A DNA stretch of 14,831 bases from an uncultured Collinsella sp. (GCA_900543605.1 UQSK01000044.1:1-14831), one strand, 5' to 3'. Positions 1-7,828 are shown, counted from the stretch's first letter. The notes: a model not told the origin generated them from the letters alone. Numbers and translations are program-made.

Positions 1-648
1 CTGCTCGTCGTGGACGAGTGCTTCCTCGGATTTGCGCCCGACGCCCGCGAAAGGAGCGTGGCCGCACGCGCCGCGTGTTCGCGCCATGTGGCCGTGCTCT
101 CCGCGTTCACCAAGCTCTACGGAATGGCGGGGTTGCGGTTGGGATATCTGATCAGCGGAAACGCCCAACTCATCGAGGGGATTCGCCGGGCGGGGCAGGC
201 GTGGCCCGTCTCCTCGGTCGCCGAGGCCGCGGGCATCGCCGCCCTGGAAGACGTCGAATACGTCTCGCGCACGCGCGATGTATTGGCGGGCGAGCGAGCG
301 TGGCTTTCCCACGAGCTCTCCTCGCTCGGGCTTTCCGTCGTGCCGTCGGATGCGAACTTCCTTTTAGTCCGCACGCCGGCGAAAGACATCCCCGAGCGCC
401 TGTATAAACAGGGGGTTTTGGTCCGCACGTGCGACTCGTTTTCGGTACTGTCCCGTTTATGGTGCCGCGTCGCGGTTCGCACGCGCAAGGAGAACGCCCG
501 GCTTGCGATGGCGTTCAGCCGCGCGCTTCGGGCGGAAGGCGCATCGGGCGAAGGCGAACCCGACGAACGGGGCGGCGCTTCTTGCAGCGGCGCCATGGCG
601 GGCGCGGATGGCCGAGGCTCGGCGAAGGAGGTCGATACCCGTGGGTAG
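1..648 (+). CDS. cobD: Threonine-phosphate decarboxylase-like PLP aminotransferase, 5'-truncated
   Basis: The reading frame is open from base 1, so the N-terminus lies outside the window; 215 residues are visible. The family is class I/II PLP-dependent (HisC/CobD fold). The fragment opens with VVDECF, matching the conserved D-E-x-F loop that holds the PLP pyridine nitrogen. SAFTKLYGMAGLRLGY carries the Schiff-base lysine (codon 112-114) and the phosphate-contacting arginine. RVAVRTRKEN near the end resembles the C-terminal arginine that binds the substrate carboxylate. CobD makes (R)-1-amino-2-propanol phosphate, the linker of the cobalamin nucleotide loop. The CobD assignment rests mainly on the adjoining B12 genes; histidinol-phosphate aminotransferase is the alternative. 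The last ~35 residues are a Gly/Ala/acid-rich low-complexity tail whose DNA carries the ribosome binding site of the next gene. The stop overlaps the next start by 8 bp. Confidence 0.85.
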   Translation: MLVVDECFLGFAPDARERSVAARAACSRHVAVLSAFTKLYGMAGLRLGYLISGNAQLIEGIRRAGQAWPVSSVAEAAGIAALEDVEYVSRTRDVLAGERAWLSHELSSLGLSVVPSDANFLLVRTPAKDIPERLYKQGVLVRTCDSFSVLSRLWCRVAVRTRKENARLAMAFSRALRAEGASGEGEPDERGGASCSGAMAGADGRGSAKEVDTRG

Positions 649-2140
649 GGCGAAGCCCATCATGATCCAGGGCACCATGTCGAACGCGGGGAAGAGCCTG
701 CTTGTGGCGGGGCTGTGCCGTGTGCTTTCGCAGGACGGCCTGCGCGTGGCTCCCTTCAAGAGCCAGAACATGGCGCTCAACAGCGGTGTCACGGCCGAAG
801 GGCTCGAGATGGGACGCGCCCAGATCATGCAGGCCGAGGCGTGCGGCATCGCGCCCGACGTGCGCATGAACCCCATCCTGCTCAAGCCCGAAAGCGACCA
901 CCGAAGCCAGCTCATCGTGGTCGGCAAGGCGCAGGGAGCCTTCGCTGCGAGGGACTACTTCGCGCGAAAGAAGGCGCTCATGCCGCAGATTTTGGGGGCG
1001 TTCGATTCGCTCGCGGAGGAAAACGACGTCATCGTCATCGAGGGCGCCGGCAGCCCCGTCGAAATCAACCTTGCCGAAAACGACATCGTCAACATGGGGC
1101 TCGCGCGCGCCGTGTCCTCCCCCGTGCTGCTCGCGGGCGACATCGAACCAGGCGGGGTGTTTGCCCAGCTCTACGGCACGGTCGCGCTCTTTGCACCCGA
1201 GGACCGCGCGCTTTTGCGGGGGCTTGTGGTGAACAAGTTCCGCGGCGATGTGGAAATCCTGCGCCCGGGTTTGGCCCCGCTCGAGAAGATGTGCGGGGTT
1301 CCCGTCGTGGGGGTCGTGCCGTATCTTACGCTCGACCTGGACGACGAGGACTCGCTTGCACCGCGCCTATCTGCCCGCGAGGCGCGCGGCGTCATCGACG
1401 TCGCCGTCGTGCGCCTTCCGCATCTGTCGAACTTCACCGACTTCGACCCGCTTTCGCGCGTGCCCGGCGTGGGCGTGCGCTACGTTTCCTCGACGACCGA
1501 TCTCGGTCGACCCGACCTGGTGGTGCTCCCCGGCTCGAAGACCACGCTCGACGACGCGCGCTGGCTTGCGGCTAGCGGCATCGGAGCCTGTGTACGCGCG
1601 CTTTCGGGCGCGGGCACGCCGGTGCTCGGCATATGCGGAGGCTACCAGCTTTTGGGAGACGAGCTTTCCGACCCGCACGGCAGGGAAGGCGCTGGCACCG
1701 CGCGCGGGCTCGGGCTCATCCCTGCAATTACGGTGTTCAAGGAGGAAAAGCGCCTCGCCCAGTCGGAGCTGCGCATCACGGGCGCCCAAGGCGCGTTCTC
1801 GGTGTGGAACGGCATGACGGCTCGCGGGTACGAGATTCACGACGGCGAAACGACCGTCTCCTGCGCCCCTGCGGGCACGATTGGCGGCAAACCAGAAGGC
1901 GCGGCCTGCGGAAACGTGTTCGGAACCTATCTCCACGGCCTGTTCGACGAACCGGGGGTGGCGCTTGCCCTCGCGCGCTCGCTTGCGCGCATGCGCGGCC
2001 TGCCCGAGAGCGTCGTGGGTGCTGCGGGCGCGACGTCCGCGGCCGATCACCGTGCGCGCGAGTTCGACCGCCTGGCCGACGGCGTGCGCGGGGCGCTCGA
2101 CATGGAGTATGTCTACCGCATTATCGAGGAGGGCGTATGA
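641..2140 (+). CDS. cobQ: Cobyric acid synthase (CobQ/CbiP)
   Basis: ATP- and glutamine-dependent amidation of four peripheral carboxylates (b, d, e, g) of adenosylcobyrinic acid diamide to give adenosylcobyric acid; cytosolic. The GTG at 641 is chosen because AAGGAGGT (625-632) sits 8 nt upstream; an in-frame ATG at 662 is less well placed. The 499 residues fit the family (about 490-510). The N-terminal dethiobiotin-synthetase-like domain carries the P-loop-like GTMSNAGKS (11-19), followed by KSQNMALNS. IVIEGAGSPVEINL and the LLAGDIEPGGVF region are typical of CbiP. The C-terminal glutamine amidotransferase domain has LGICGGYQLLG with Cys332 and GTYLHGLFD with His432. The gene overlaps the upstream gene by 8 bp and cobO by 4 bp (ATGA), so it is very likely co-translated. 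Confidence 0.96.
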   Translation: MGRAKPIMIQGTMSNAGKSLLVAGLCRVLSQDGLRVAPFKSQNMALNSGVTAEGLEMGRAQIMQAEACGIAPDVRMNPILLKPESDHRSQLIVVGKAQGAFAARDYFARKKALMPQILGAFDSLAEENDVIVIEGAGSPVEINLAENDIVNMGLARAVSSPVLLAGDIEPGGVFAQLYGTVALFAPEDRALLRGLVVNKFRGDVEILRPGLAPLEKMCGVPVVGVVPYLTLDLDDEDSLAPRLSAREARGVIDVAVVRLPHLSNFTDFDPLSRVPGVGVRYVSSTTDLGRPDLVVLPGSKTTLDDARWLAASGIGACVRALSGAGTPVLGICGGYQLLGDELSDPHGREGAGTARGLGLIPAITVFKEEKRLAQSELRITGAQGAFSVWNGMTARGYEIHDGETTVSCAPAGTIGGKPEGAACGNVFGTYLHGLFDEPGVALALARSLARMRGLPESVVGAAGATSAADHRAREFDRLADGVRGALDMEYVYRIIEEGV

Positions 2141-2652
2141 TCCACGTGTATCATGGCGACGGCAAAGGCAAGACCACGGCGGCGATGGGCCTCGCCCTTC
2201 GCATGCTCGCCGCAGGCCGCCGCGTCGTCGTCGTGCAGTTCCTGAAAGACGGCGAAAGCGGGGAGGCGCGCCTGCTCGCCGAGCATTTCGGCGTGCCCGT
2301 GTTCGCGGGGAAGGTGTCGGACAAGTTTACCTGGTCGATGACGCCGGAAGAACTTGCCGCGACGTGCGAGCTGCACGATGGGAGCCTCGCTTCCGCGCTC
2401 GCCGAGCTCGAGGGCGCGCAGGAGGGGCTGCTCGTGCTCGACGAGGCGCTCGACGCGCTTTCGAAGGGGCTTGTCGACGAGGCGCTCGTGGACCGCGCGC
2501 TCGATTTGTCCGCGCGCGGCGTCGAAGTAGCGCTCACCGGGCGCGCGCCTTCCCGCAAGATCGTGGAGAAGGCCGACTACATAACCGAGATGCGGTGCGA
2601 GAAACACCCCTACGAGCAGGGGATATGTGCAAGGGAAGGAGTGGAGTACTAG
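2137..2652 (+). CDS. cobO: Cob(I)alamin adenosyltransferase (CobO/BtuR family)
   Basis: Transfers the 5'-deoxyadenosyl group of ATP to cob(I)alamin or corrinoid precursors. The 171 residues start with an ATG overlapping the cobQ stop (ATGA), with GAGGAGG just upstream. The P-loop GDGKGKTT is at residues 7-14, directly at the N-terminus as in short CobO proteins; E. coli BtuR is longer by an N-terminal extension. Walker-B-like LLVLDE is at 98-103, TGR at 134-136, and the C-terminal KHPYEQGICAREGVEY resembles the family end. It sits between cobyric acid synthase and the methylmutase gene, so corrinoid adenosylation in de novo synthesis is the likely role, with salvage also possible. Confidence 0.95.
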   Translation: MIHVYHGDGKGKTTAAMGLALRMLAAGRRVVVVQFLKDGESGEARLLAEHFGVPVFAGKVSDKFTWSMTPEELAATCELHDGSLASALAELEGAQEGLLVLDEALDALSKGLVDEALVDRALDLSARGVEVALTGRAPSRKIVEKADYITEMRCEKHPYEQGICAREGVEY

Positions 2653-3294
2653 ATGGATTCCAAGGAGATGGCGCCCGGCGACATCGAGCGGCGCAGCTTC
2701 GAGATCATCACCGAAGAGCTCGGCGGCCGCACGTTCCCGCCGCTCGAAGAGCCCGTCGTGAAGCGCGTCATCCACACCACTGCCGACTTCTCGTACGCCG
2801 ATTCCCTCGTGTTCACCAATGACGCCGCGCGCTGTGCGCTCGACGCACTGCGCGCAGGGGCCACGGTGCTCACCGACACGAACATGGCGCTCGCAGGCAT
2901 AAGCAAGCCCGCGCTCGCGAAGCTCGGCTGCAAGGCCGTGTGCTACATGGCCGACCCTGATGTCGCCGCGGCTGCGCGCGCCGCGGGCACGACTCGCGCC
3001 GTTGCGAGCATGGACAAAGCTTGCGGCATCGAGGGTCCGCTCATCGTGGCCGTCGGCAACGCTCCCACAGCACTTCTGCGCCTCGCCGAGCTCATGGACG
3101 CGGGGAAGATCGCGCCCGCGCTCGTCGTTGGGGTGCCGGTCGGGTTTGTGAACGTGGTCGAGGCGAAAGAGGAGCTACTCGCGCGACGCGTGCCGGCCAT
3201 CGTCGCGAGGGGTCGCAAGGGCGGCTCGACCGTGGCGGCCGCCATTATGAACGCGCTGCTCTACCAGATCACGCGCACAGGCGGCCCAAAGTGA
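2653..3294 (+). CDS. cbiC: (Cobalt-)precorrin-8X methylmutase (CbiC/CobH)
   Basis: Moves the C-11 methyl group to C-12 of precorrin-8 (or its cobalt form), giving hydrogenobyrinic or cobyrinic acid. The ATG follows the cobO stop immediately, with a purine-rich AAGGGAAGGAG about 11 nt upstream. The 213 residues match the family (about 205-215). RVIHTTADF places the catalytic histidine at His41. DTNMALAGI, GNAPTALLRL and GVPVGFVNVVEAKE are hallmark CbiC/CobH segments, and GRKGGSTVAAAIMNAL closes the fold. An anaerobic lifestyle would favour the early-cobalt (Cbi) route, but the sequence alone does not separate CbiC from CobH. The stop overlaps the next gene's GTG (GTGA). Confidence 0.96.
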   Translation: MDSKEMAPGDIERRSFEIITEELGGRTFPPLEEPVVKRVIHTTADFSYADSLVFTNDAARCALDALRAGATVLTDTNMALAGISKPALAKLGCKAVCYMADPDVAAAARAAGTTRAVASMDKACGIEGPLIVAVGNAPTALLRLAELMDAGKIAPALVVGVPVGFVNVVEAKEELLARRVPAIVARGRKGGSTVAAAIMNALLYQITRTGGPK

Positions 3295-4064
3295 CGGCCC
3301 CCGCATCCGCGCCGGCGCTGCGCATCTTCGCCGGCACCACCGAGGGTCGCCTTCTGTGCGAATGGGCGAGCGGGGTGGGCATCCCCGCCCGTGCCTACGC
3401 GGCAACCGAGTACGGAGGCGAGCTTTTGGGCGAGCTTCCGGGCATCGAGGTGCATGCGGGCAGGCTCGACGAAGCCGACATGGAGCGCGAGCTTTCCGGT
3501 GCGCGCATCGTCGTCGACGCCACGCATCCCTTCGCTACGCTCGCAAGCGGCAACATCCGGGCCGCTTCGCTTGCCGTGGGTGCACGATGCCTGCGCCTTG
3601 CGCGCCCGGTCGAGGCGCTGCCCAAAGGCGTCGTGTCGGTCGCGTCGATCGCCTGCGCGGCGCGCCTTCTCTCCGAGAACCCGGGTCGCGCGCTTCTCAC
3701 GACGGGGAGCAAGGATCTTGCTCCCTACACGCGCGTCACCGATTTCGCGGAGCGCTTCTTCGTGCGTGTGCTCCCGCTGCCCGGTGCTATAACGAAGTGC
3801 ATCGACGCGGGGTTTTCGCCGTCGCACGTCATCGGCATGCAGGGGCCCTTCACCCGCGAGCTCAACGAGGCGATGCTTCGGCAGGTGGGCGCCCAGTGGC
3901 TTGTGACCAAGGACTCGGGAACCGTAGGCGGCACGGCCGAGAAGATCGCCTCCGCGCGCGACGTGGGGGCGCGCTGTATCGTGGTCGCCCGTCCCGCCGA
4001 GGGAGGCGGGGCCCTTTCGCTCCGGGAAGTGGAAGACGCGGTCTTACGGGAGTTCGCGCGCTAG
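3291..4064 (+). CDS. cbiJ: (Cobalt-)precorrin-6A reductase (CbiJ/CobK)
   Basis: NAD(P)H-dependent reduction of (cobalt-)precorrin-6A to 6B. The GTG at 3291 is chosen because it overlaps the cbiC stop by 4 bp and gives 257 residues, the normal family size; no strong ribosome binding site is visible, so translational coupling is likely. The N-terminus has the nucleotide-binding LRIFAGTTEGR (10-20). VDATHPFA places D76-A82 in the conserved DATHPFA motif. The C-terminal half has IGMQGPFTRELNEAML, WLVTKDSG and GGTAEKI, all typical of CbiJ/CobK. It is the last gene of the B12 block. No convincing intrinsic terminator follows; the sequence runs into the IS remnant and palindromic element. Confidence 0.95.
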   Translation: MTAPASAPALRIFAGTTEGRLLCEWASGVGIPARAYAATEYGGELLGELPGIEVHAGRLDEADMERELSGARIVVDATHPFATLASGNIRAASLAVGARCLRLARPVEALPKGVVSVASIACAARLLSENPGRALLTTGSKDLAPYTRVTDFAERFFVRVLPLPGAITKCIDAGFSPSHVIGMQGPFTRELNEAMLRQVGAQWLVTKDSGTVGGTAEKIASARDVGARCIVVARPAEGGGALSLREVEDAVLREFAR

Positions 4065-4095
4065 GCGCTCGCCGCGCCTGCGCGCCCTCCCGCCC

Positions 4096-4203
4096 GCGAG
4101 GAGGAGCGCCTCGAGTAAGCTCGAGCCGTACAAGACCGTCATCCGCCATTAGCTCGAGGACGACGCCCGGAACTGGCGCAAGCAGCCCTTCAATAAGTTG
4201 CGG
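4096..4203 (+). pseudogene. Probable decayed IS21-type transposase (istA) fragment
   Basis: In frame from 4096 the DNA reads SSKLEPYKTVIRH, then a TAG stop at 4150-4152, then LEDDARNWRKQ. From memory, this pattern (K-L-x-P-Y-K followed by a short helix and L-x-x-D-x-x-x-x-R-K-Q) resembles the linker between the helix-turn-helix and the integrase core of IS21-family IstA. Only about 30 codons remain, interrupted by the internal stop and running into the palindromic element at 4195. No IS ends or partner istB are visible. The fragment is too short to be certain; a chance resemblance in GC-rich DNA is the alternative. It would mark an old insertion at the end of the cobalamin operon. Confidence 0.4.
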
Positions 4204-4263
4204 TGAAATAGTGTCTGTTTTTGCTGCTATATAGCATATTCAGCCCCTAATTCACCGCAACTT
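4195..4263. repeat. 69-bp palindromic intergenic element
   Basis: The outer arms are 4195-4211 and 4247-4263, pairing at 16 of 17 positions; the outermost 13 bp (AAGTTGCGGTGAA) are perfect. CTG (4215-4217) and CAG (4241-4243) are also symmetric. The centre holds a perfect 12-bp palindrome, TGCTATATAGCA (4225-4236). It sits between convergent operons (cbiJ ends at 4064, the permease gene at 4276) and could act as a bidirectional transcription stop, although no clear U-tract follows either arm. A MITE-like or REP-like repeat is the other reading; copy number elsewhere in the genome would decide. Confidence 0.65.
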
Positions 4264-4275
4264 GTTGGTGGTGGC

Positions 4276-5490
4276 TTACTGGTAGCGTAGGCACTCCACC
4301 GGGTCGAGCTTTGCTGCGCGGCGAGCGGGATAGAAGCCAAAGATTACGCCGATGCCGACCGATACGGCAAACGCGCTCAACACTGTCGTAATGGAGAAGC
4401 TTGGCGTGATCGTCCCGGTAGCTCCAAACTCGCTCATGATGCCCGAGCTTGCGGCAAAGAACGTGAGTCCCCATGCCAGCAGATAGCCAATCAGGACACC
4501 CAACAGTCCACCGGTGACGCACAGCGCCGAAGACTCGGCCAAAAACTGCGCGGTGATATCGCGACGACTGGCGCCCAGAGCGCGGCGGATGCCGATCTCG
4601 CGAATGCGCTCCGTCACGTTGGTGAGCATCATATTCATAATGCCGATACCGCCGACAAGCAGCGAGATGCTGGCGACAGCACCCATGATGAGCGAGAACG
4701 CGCCCATAAAGGAGTTGAGTGCATCGATAGCGCTTTTCATGGAGGTCGCCGATACACTGTCGTACTCATCATCCTCCGCGATGCCCTTCATCGCGCGCAC
4801 CTTGGACTCGATGGTCTTGCAGAGTTCATCCATGTCCGTGCCCTCGGCGGCAAGTGCCGTCACGCTGGGGAATGAAGGATTCTCGTCGCCAAACAGCCCG
4901 GAGATGGTTTCGCGTGGCATATACAGCGTGAGCGAGCCCATGGAGTCGCCGCCGCCATCAATCACGCCTACAATCTGCACCTCGCCGTTGGACACCTTGA
5001 TGGTTTTCCCCAGCGCATCCTGTTCGCTGCCGAAAAGCTGATCGGCGCCGCCGCGGCTGATGAGCGCCACGCGCGAGCCTGATTGAGACTCGGCCTGGGA
5101 ATAGGTGCGCCCCGCAACGAGCTTGCCGGCCCCCACGGCGTCGAGCATTTCGCTGTCGACGCCCTGCGCCATGACGGTATAGCTTTTATCGCCGGTCTTG
5201 TACTCGGTGTACGCGCTGTCGACAATTCCGATCTGCTCTATCTGCGGCACTAGTTTTTGAAGCTTCTGAACGTCAGAATCGGTGAGTTCTTGGGACGAAT
5301 AGATCTGAACCATACGAGCTGCGTTGAGGCCCAGGCTGTTGACCAAGCTGTTTTGGATGCCGCCGATGAGCGAAGTCATGGCAATAACCGAGGCGATGCC
5401 GATGACAATGCCCAGGATGGTGAGCAGGCTGCGCCCCTTGTTGGCCTCGAGCGAGTGAAGGGCTTCCTGGATGAGATCGCGGGCTCTCAT
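4276..5490 (-). CDS. MacB/FtsX-type ABC transporter permease
   Basis: A 404-residue membrane subunit of a MacB-type ABC exporter. Predicted topology: TM1 at about 21-44 (LLTILGIVIGIASVIAMTSL), a large extracytoplasmic MacB_PCD-like domain at about 45-260, then the FtsX core with TM2 at about 261-286, TM3 at about 321-344 and TM4 at about 367-387. The cytoplasmic loop ERIREIGIRRALGASRRDI (294-312) is the usual ATPase-coupling segment, and YPARRAAKLDPVECLRYQ is the standard C-terminus. The ATG overlaps the stop of the ATPase gene (ATGA), with AAAGGAGT upstream. It is the last gene of the three-gene export operon. The substrate is unknown; such systems export peptides, lipids or antibiotics, or act mechanically on the envelope. 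Confidence 0.93.
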   Translation of the reverse strand: MRARDLIQEALHSLEANKGRSLLTILGIVIGIASVIAMTSLIGGIQNSLVNSLGLNAARMVQIYSSQELTDSDVQKLQKLVPQIEQIGIVDSAYTEYKTGDKSYTVMAQGVDSEMLDAVGAGKLVAGRTYSQAESQSGSRVALISRGGADQLFGSEQDALGKTIKVSNGEVQIVGVIDGGGDSMGSLTLYMPRETISGLFGDENPSFPSVTALAAEGTDMDELCKTIESKVRAMKGIAEDDEYDSVSATSMKSAIDALNSFMGAFSLIMGAVASISLLVGGIGIMNMMLTNVTERIREIGIRRALGASRRDITAQFLAESSALCVTGGLLGVLIGYLLAWGLTFFAASSGIMSEFGATGTITPSFSITTVLSAFAVSVGIGVIFGFYPARRAAKLDPVECLRYQ

Positions 5491-6260
5491 GCCACCACTC
5501 CTTTCGGCGGGTTGGCGGAGGCGGAAATCATGGGCAGGCTATCTACGGCGCTGCGCAGGGTCTTCGGTGTATGTGGAATATACGCGCCGTCGTGAATGCG
5601 ACCGTCGCGGATGGTCACGGCACGGTCGGCCTCGGCGGCGATGCCGGGGTCGTGTGTGATGAGCACGATGGTTTTGCCGCGCTCCTGAAGTCTATGGAAG
5701 GTCTCCATTACAAGCGCTCCAGTGGCGGAGTCCAGGTTTCCCGTCGGCTCGTCAGCCAAAATGATGGGTGGATCGTTGACGAGGGCGCGCGCGATGGCCA
5801 CCCTCTGCATCTGGCCGCCTGAGAGCTCGGATATGCGGTGGTCCCAGTGGTCGACCGGCAGCGTGACGGCCTGCAGCGCGTGCACGGCTCGCATTTCGCG
5901 CTGGCTACGGGGCACATTGGTGTAGGCCAGCGGCAGCATGACGTTTTCGATAACCGATAAGCGCGGCAGCAGGTTGAAGCTCTGAAAGACAAAGCCAATG
6001 CTCAGGGCGCGAACTTCGGTGAGCTCGTCATCATCGAGCTCGGCCACGTTGAGCCCTTGCAGGTAATAGTCGCCCACCGTCGGCTTATCCAGGCAGCCTA
6101 GGATGTTCATGAGCGTTGATTTGCCCGAGCCCGAGGGGCCGGTAATGGCGACGAACTCGCCGGGTTTTACCGCCAGGCTCACGTTGTGCAAGATGTGGGC
6201 GCAACCTGCCTCGCTCTCAAAGATGCGGTGCACGTTGCGGATTTCGATAACGGGACGCAT
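5487..6260 (-). CDS. ABC transporter ATPase, MacB/LolD-type
   Basis: A 257-residue nucleotide-binding subunit that energises the permease encoded next to it. It has a complete motif set: Walker A GPSGSGKST (41-49), Q-loop Gln93 in FVFQSFNLLPRLSV, signature LSGGQ (146-150), Walker B IILADE (166-171), D-loop NLD (175-177) and H-loop His203 in ITHD. The PTGNLDS and SFNLLPRL segments are characteristic of the LolD/MacB/FtsE-like subgroup. About 30 residues after VTIRDGRIHDG form a C-terminal extension without recognised motifs. The start overlaps the fusion-protein stop by one base (TAATG) and the end overlaps the permease start by 4 bp, so production of all three proteins is probably coupled. 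Confidence 0.96.
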   Translation of the reverse strand: MRPVIEIRNVHRIFESEAGCAHILHNVSLAVKPGEFVAITGPSGSGKSTLMNILGCLDKPTVGDYYLQGLNVAELDDDELTEVRALSIGFVFQSFNLLPRLSVIENVMLPLAYTNVPRSQREMRAVHALQAVTLPVDHWDHRISELSGGQMQRVAIARALVNDPPIILADEPTGNLDSATGALVMETFHRLQERGKTIVLITHDPGIAAEADRAVTIRDGRIHDGAYIPHTPKTLRSAVDSLPMISASANPPKGVVA

Positions 6261-7696
6261 TACATGCCCTCATCGTCAGACATACTGCCCGAATCCGCGC
6301 TGTAGCCGCCGTCAGCCGTTGCGTCCGCTCCGGTGTCCATGACGAGGGTGTCGCCATCGCGCAGCTTGGTAACCGGCACGTTGGGGTTGATCTCGTTGCC
6401 CTGGTCGTCGCGCTTGACCTGTGTCTTGCCGACTACGGCTTCGTTGTCGTTTTGCGTTACGACGGCCACCTTCACGCGGCGCGTATCCTTGCTTTCGTCA
6501 TCTGTGGCCAGATTGACGTAATAGTGTTCGCCGTCTTCGGTCATGAGCGCCATCGTCGGCACCATCACCACTTCGTCGAGCTGCTCGGTCACCACCGATA
6601 CCTCGGCCGTCATGCCCGGCTTCAGGCGCGCGTCGGGCGCCTCGATGAGAATGTCGACGTTAAAGGTTGCGCTGCCGCCGCCACCGTTGGCGGCGTCGGA
6701 GTTTGCCACCGACGCGATAGCCGTGACGGTGCCCTGGCTCACGATATCGGGAAACGCGGGATACGTGACGTTGGCGCTCTGCCCAACGGCGATCTTGGCG
6801 ATGTCCTTTTCGCCCACCTGCACGGTTACCTTCATCTTGGACAGGTCGGCGATCTGCATGCACTGCTTGCCGCCGCTCGTATCGCTTTCGCCCATGATCA
6901 TGCCGCCTGTTACCGTGGCGCCAACCTTGGCGTTGAGCTCCACGATGCTGCCCGAGCTCGGGGCCGTGACCGTGCGACTGGCGGCCTTGGCGTTCGCCTG
7001 ATCGAGGTTTGCCTGGGCCGATGCGAGGCTGCGCTGCGCGGCCGATACGGCGTTCGTGTTCGCTGATGCGTCGGAGACGCCAGCCGCTGCGGAAGCTCTA
7101 TCGACGTCCGTCGTTGGGGTGGCCTGCGCGGCAGCGGCGGCTTTCTGTGCGTTGGTGAGGTCTTCCTGGGCGGCCGCAACTGCACGCTGCGCCTCGGCAA
7201 CGTTGCGGTCGAGCTCGTCGTTTTTAATGGTCATAAGCACGTCGCCCTCGTTAACGGATTGGCCTGCCTGCACGTTGATCGAATCGACCGTGCCGTCGAC
7301 AGAAGGGGAGACCACTGAGGACGAAATGGGTTTGAGCTGGCCTTTCGCCTCGACCGTTGTGGTAAACGTGCCCTCGGTCACCATGTCGGTCACAGGCCCG
7401 CTAGCGCCTTGTGGCTGCGCATTGATAACAAGGGTTGCGATAATGGCAATGAGCGTGATGGCACCCACGACGCCGGCGGCAATACCGCGTCGAATCAGCT
7501 TTTTGCGTCGACGTTCGGCACGTTTTGCCTTGAGCTTGGCATATGCTTCTTCATCGGAAATCTCGGCCGTATCGTTCGTGCGTCCGCTCTGTTTATCGGG
7601 TTGTGCGTTTGTAATCAGCGGAATCGTTTCGGTGGCACCTTCGGTCGAGTGCTCGGTATCATCTGGGCCCGGGGTGATGGTGGGGACATTCGGCAT
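6260..7696 (-). CDS. Membrane fusion protein (HlyD/MacA/YknX-like adaptor)
   Basis: The extracytoplasmic adaptor of the MacB-type transporter. The ATG at 7696 is preferred over an upstream in-frame ATG at 7759 because AAAGGAG lies 5 nt before it and the region upstream is a terminator hairpin; this gives 478 residues. Layout: an acidic then strongly basic cytoplasmic tail of about 70 residues (AKRAERRRKKLIRRG), a single TM at about 71-92, a lipoyl-like half (VVSPSVDGTVDSINVQAGQSVNEGDVL), an Ala/Gln-rich coiled-coil hairpin at about 158-238, the second lipoyl half (TVTAPSSGSIVELNAKVG), then beta-barrel and membrane-proximal domains (LKPGMTAEVSV). The C-terminus is Asp/Gly/Ser-rich. No lipobox is present; the TM anchors the protein. 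It is the first gene of the export operon. Confidence 0.92.
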   Translation of the reverse strand: MPNVPTITPGPDDTEHSTEGATETIPLITNAQPDKQSGRTNDTAEISDEEAYAKLKAKRAERRRKKLIRRGIAAGVVGAITLIAIIATLVINAQPQGASGPVTDMVTEGTFTTTVEAKGQLKPISSSVVSPSVDGTVDSINVQAGQSVNEGDVLMTIKNDELDRNVAEAQRAVAAAQEDLTNAQKAAAAAQATPTTDVDRASAAAGVSDASANTNAVSAAQRSLASAQANLDQANAKAASRTVTAPSSGSIVELNAKVGATVTGGMIMGESDTSGGKQCMQIADLSKMKVTVQVGEKDIAKIAVGQSANVTYPAFPDIVSQGTVTAIASVANSDAANGGGGSATFNVDILIEAPDARLKPGMTAEVSVVTEQLDEVVMVPTMALMTEDGEHYYVNLATDDESKDTRRVKVAVVTQNDNEAVVGKTQVKRDDQGNEINPNVPVTKLRDGDTLVMDTGADATADGGYSADSGSMSDDEGM

Positions 7697-7726
7697 AGCG
7701 TCTCCTTTATAGAAAGAACCTCGATA

Positions 7727-7732
7727 ATTATA
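7727..7732 (-). promoter_or_regulatory. Candidate -10 box for the export operon
   Basis: The minus strand reads TATAAT exactly (7732 to 7727), 30 nt before the membrane fusion protein ATG. No TTGACA-like -35 and no extended TGn motif is present at the expected distance, because that position is occupied by the upstream terminator hairpin. A perfect -10 in otherwise GC-rich DNA is suggestive, but an activator or an alternative start would be needed. Confidence 0.4.
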
Positions 7733-7759
7733 TGCGCCCACCGGTTGGGGCGGGCGCAT
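7732..7759 (-). terminator. Hairpin terminator after the L,D-transpeptidase gene
   Basis: An 8-bp perfect stem, ATGCGCCC (7732-7739) with GGGCGCAT (7752-7759), with a 12-nt loop. On the minus strand it lies 70 nt past the transpeptidase stop and is followed by AU-rich ATAATTAT rather than a pure U-tract. Placement between two genes supports termination. Its 3' end shares bases with the -10 box of the next operon. Confidence 0.6.
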
Positions 7760-7828
7760 GGGACGGTTTCTTTCGGAACTGTTAGATTGGTCGCAGCGGT
7801 TCCACGTTGTAGGAATGCGCGCGTTGCA

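Noticed and set aside
1..648. A complete gene starting with GTG at base 10
   Set aside because: The frame is open through base 1 and the PLP-enzyme core begins mid-domain, so the gene is truncated by the window edge.
4063..4111. 8-bp stem AGGCGCTC/GAGCGCCT as a terminator for the cobalamin operon
   Set aside because: The loop is 33 nt and no U-tract follows; chance pairing is likely in such GC-rich DNA.
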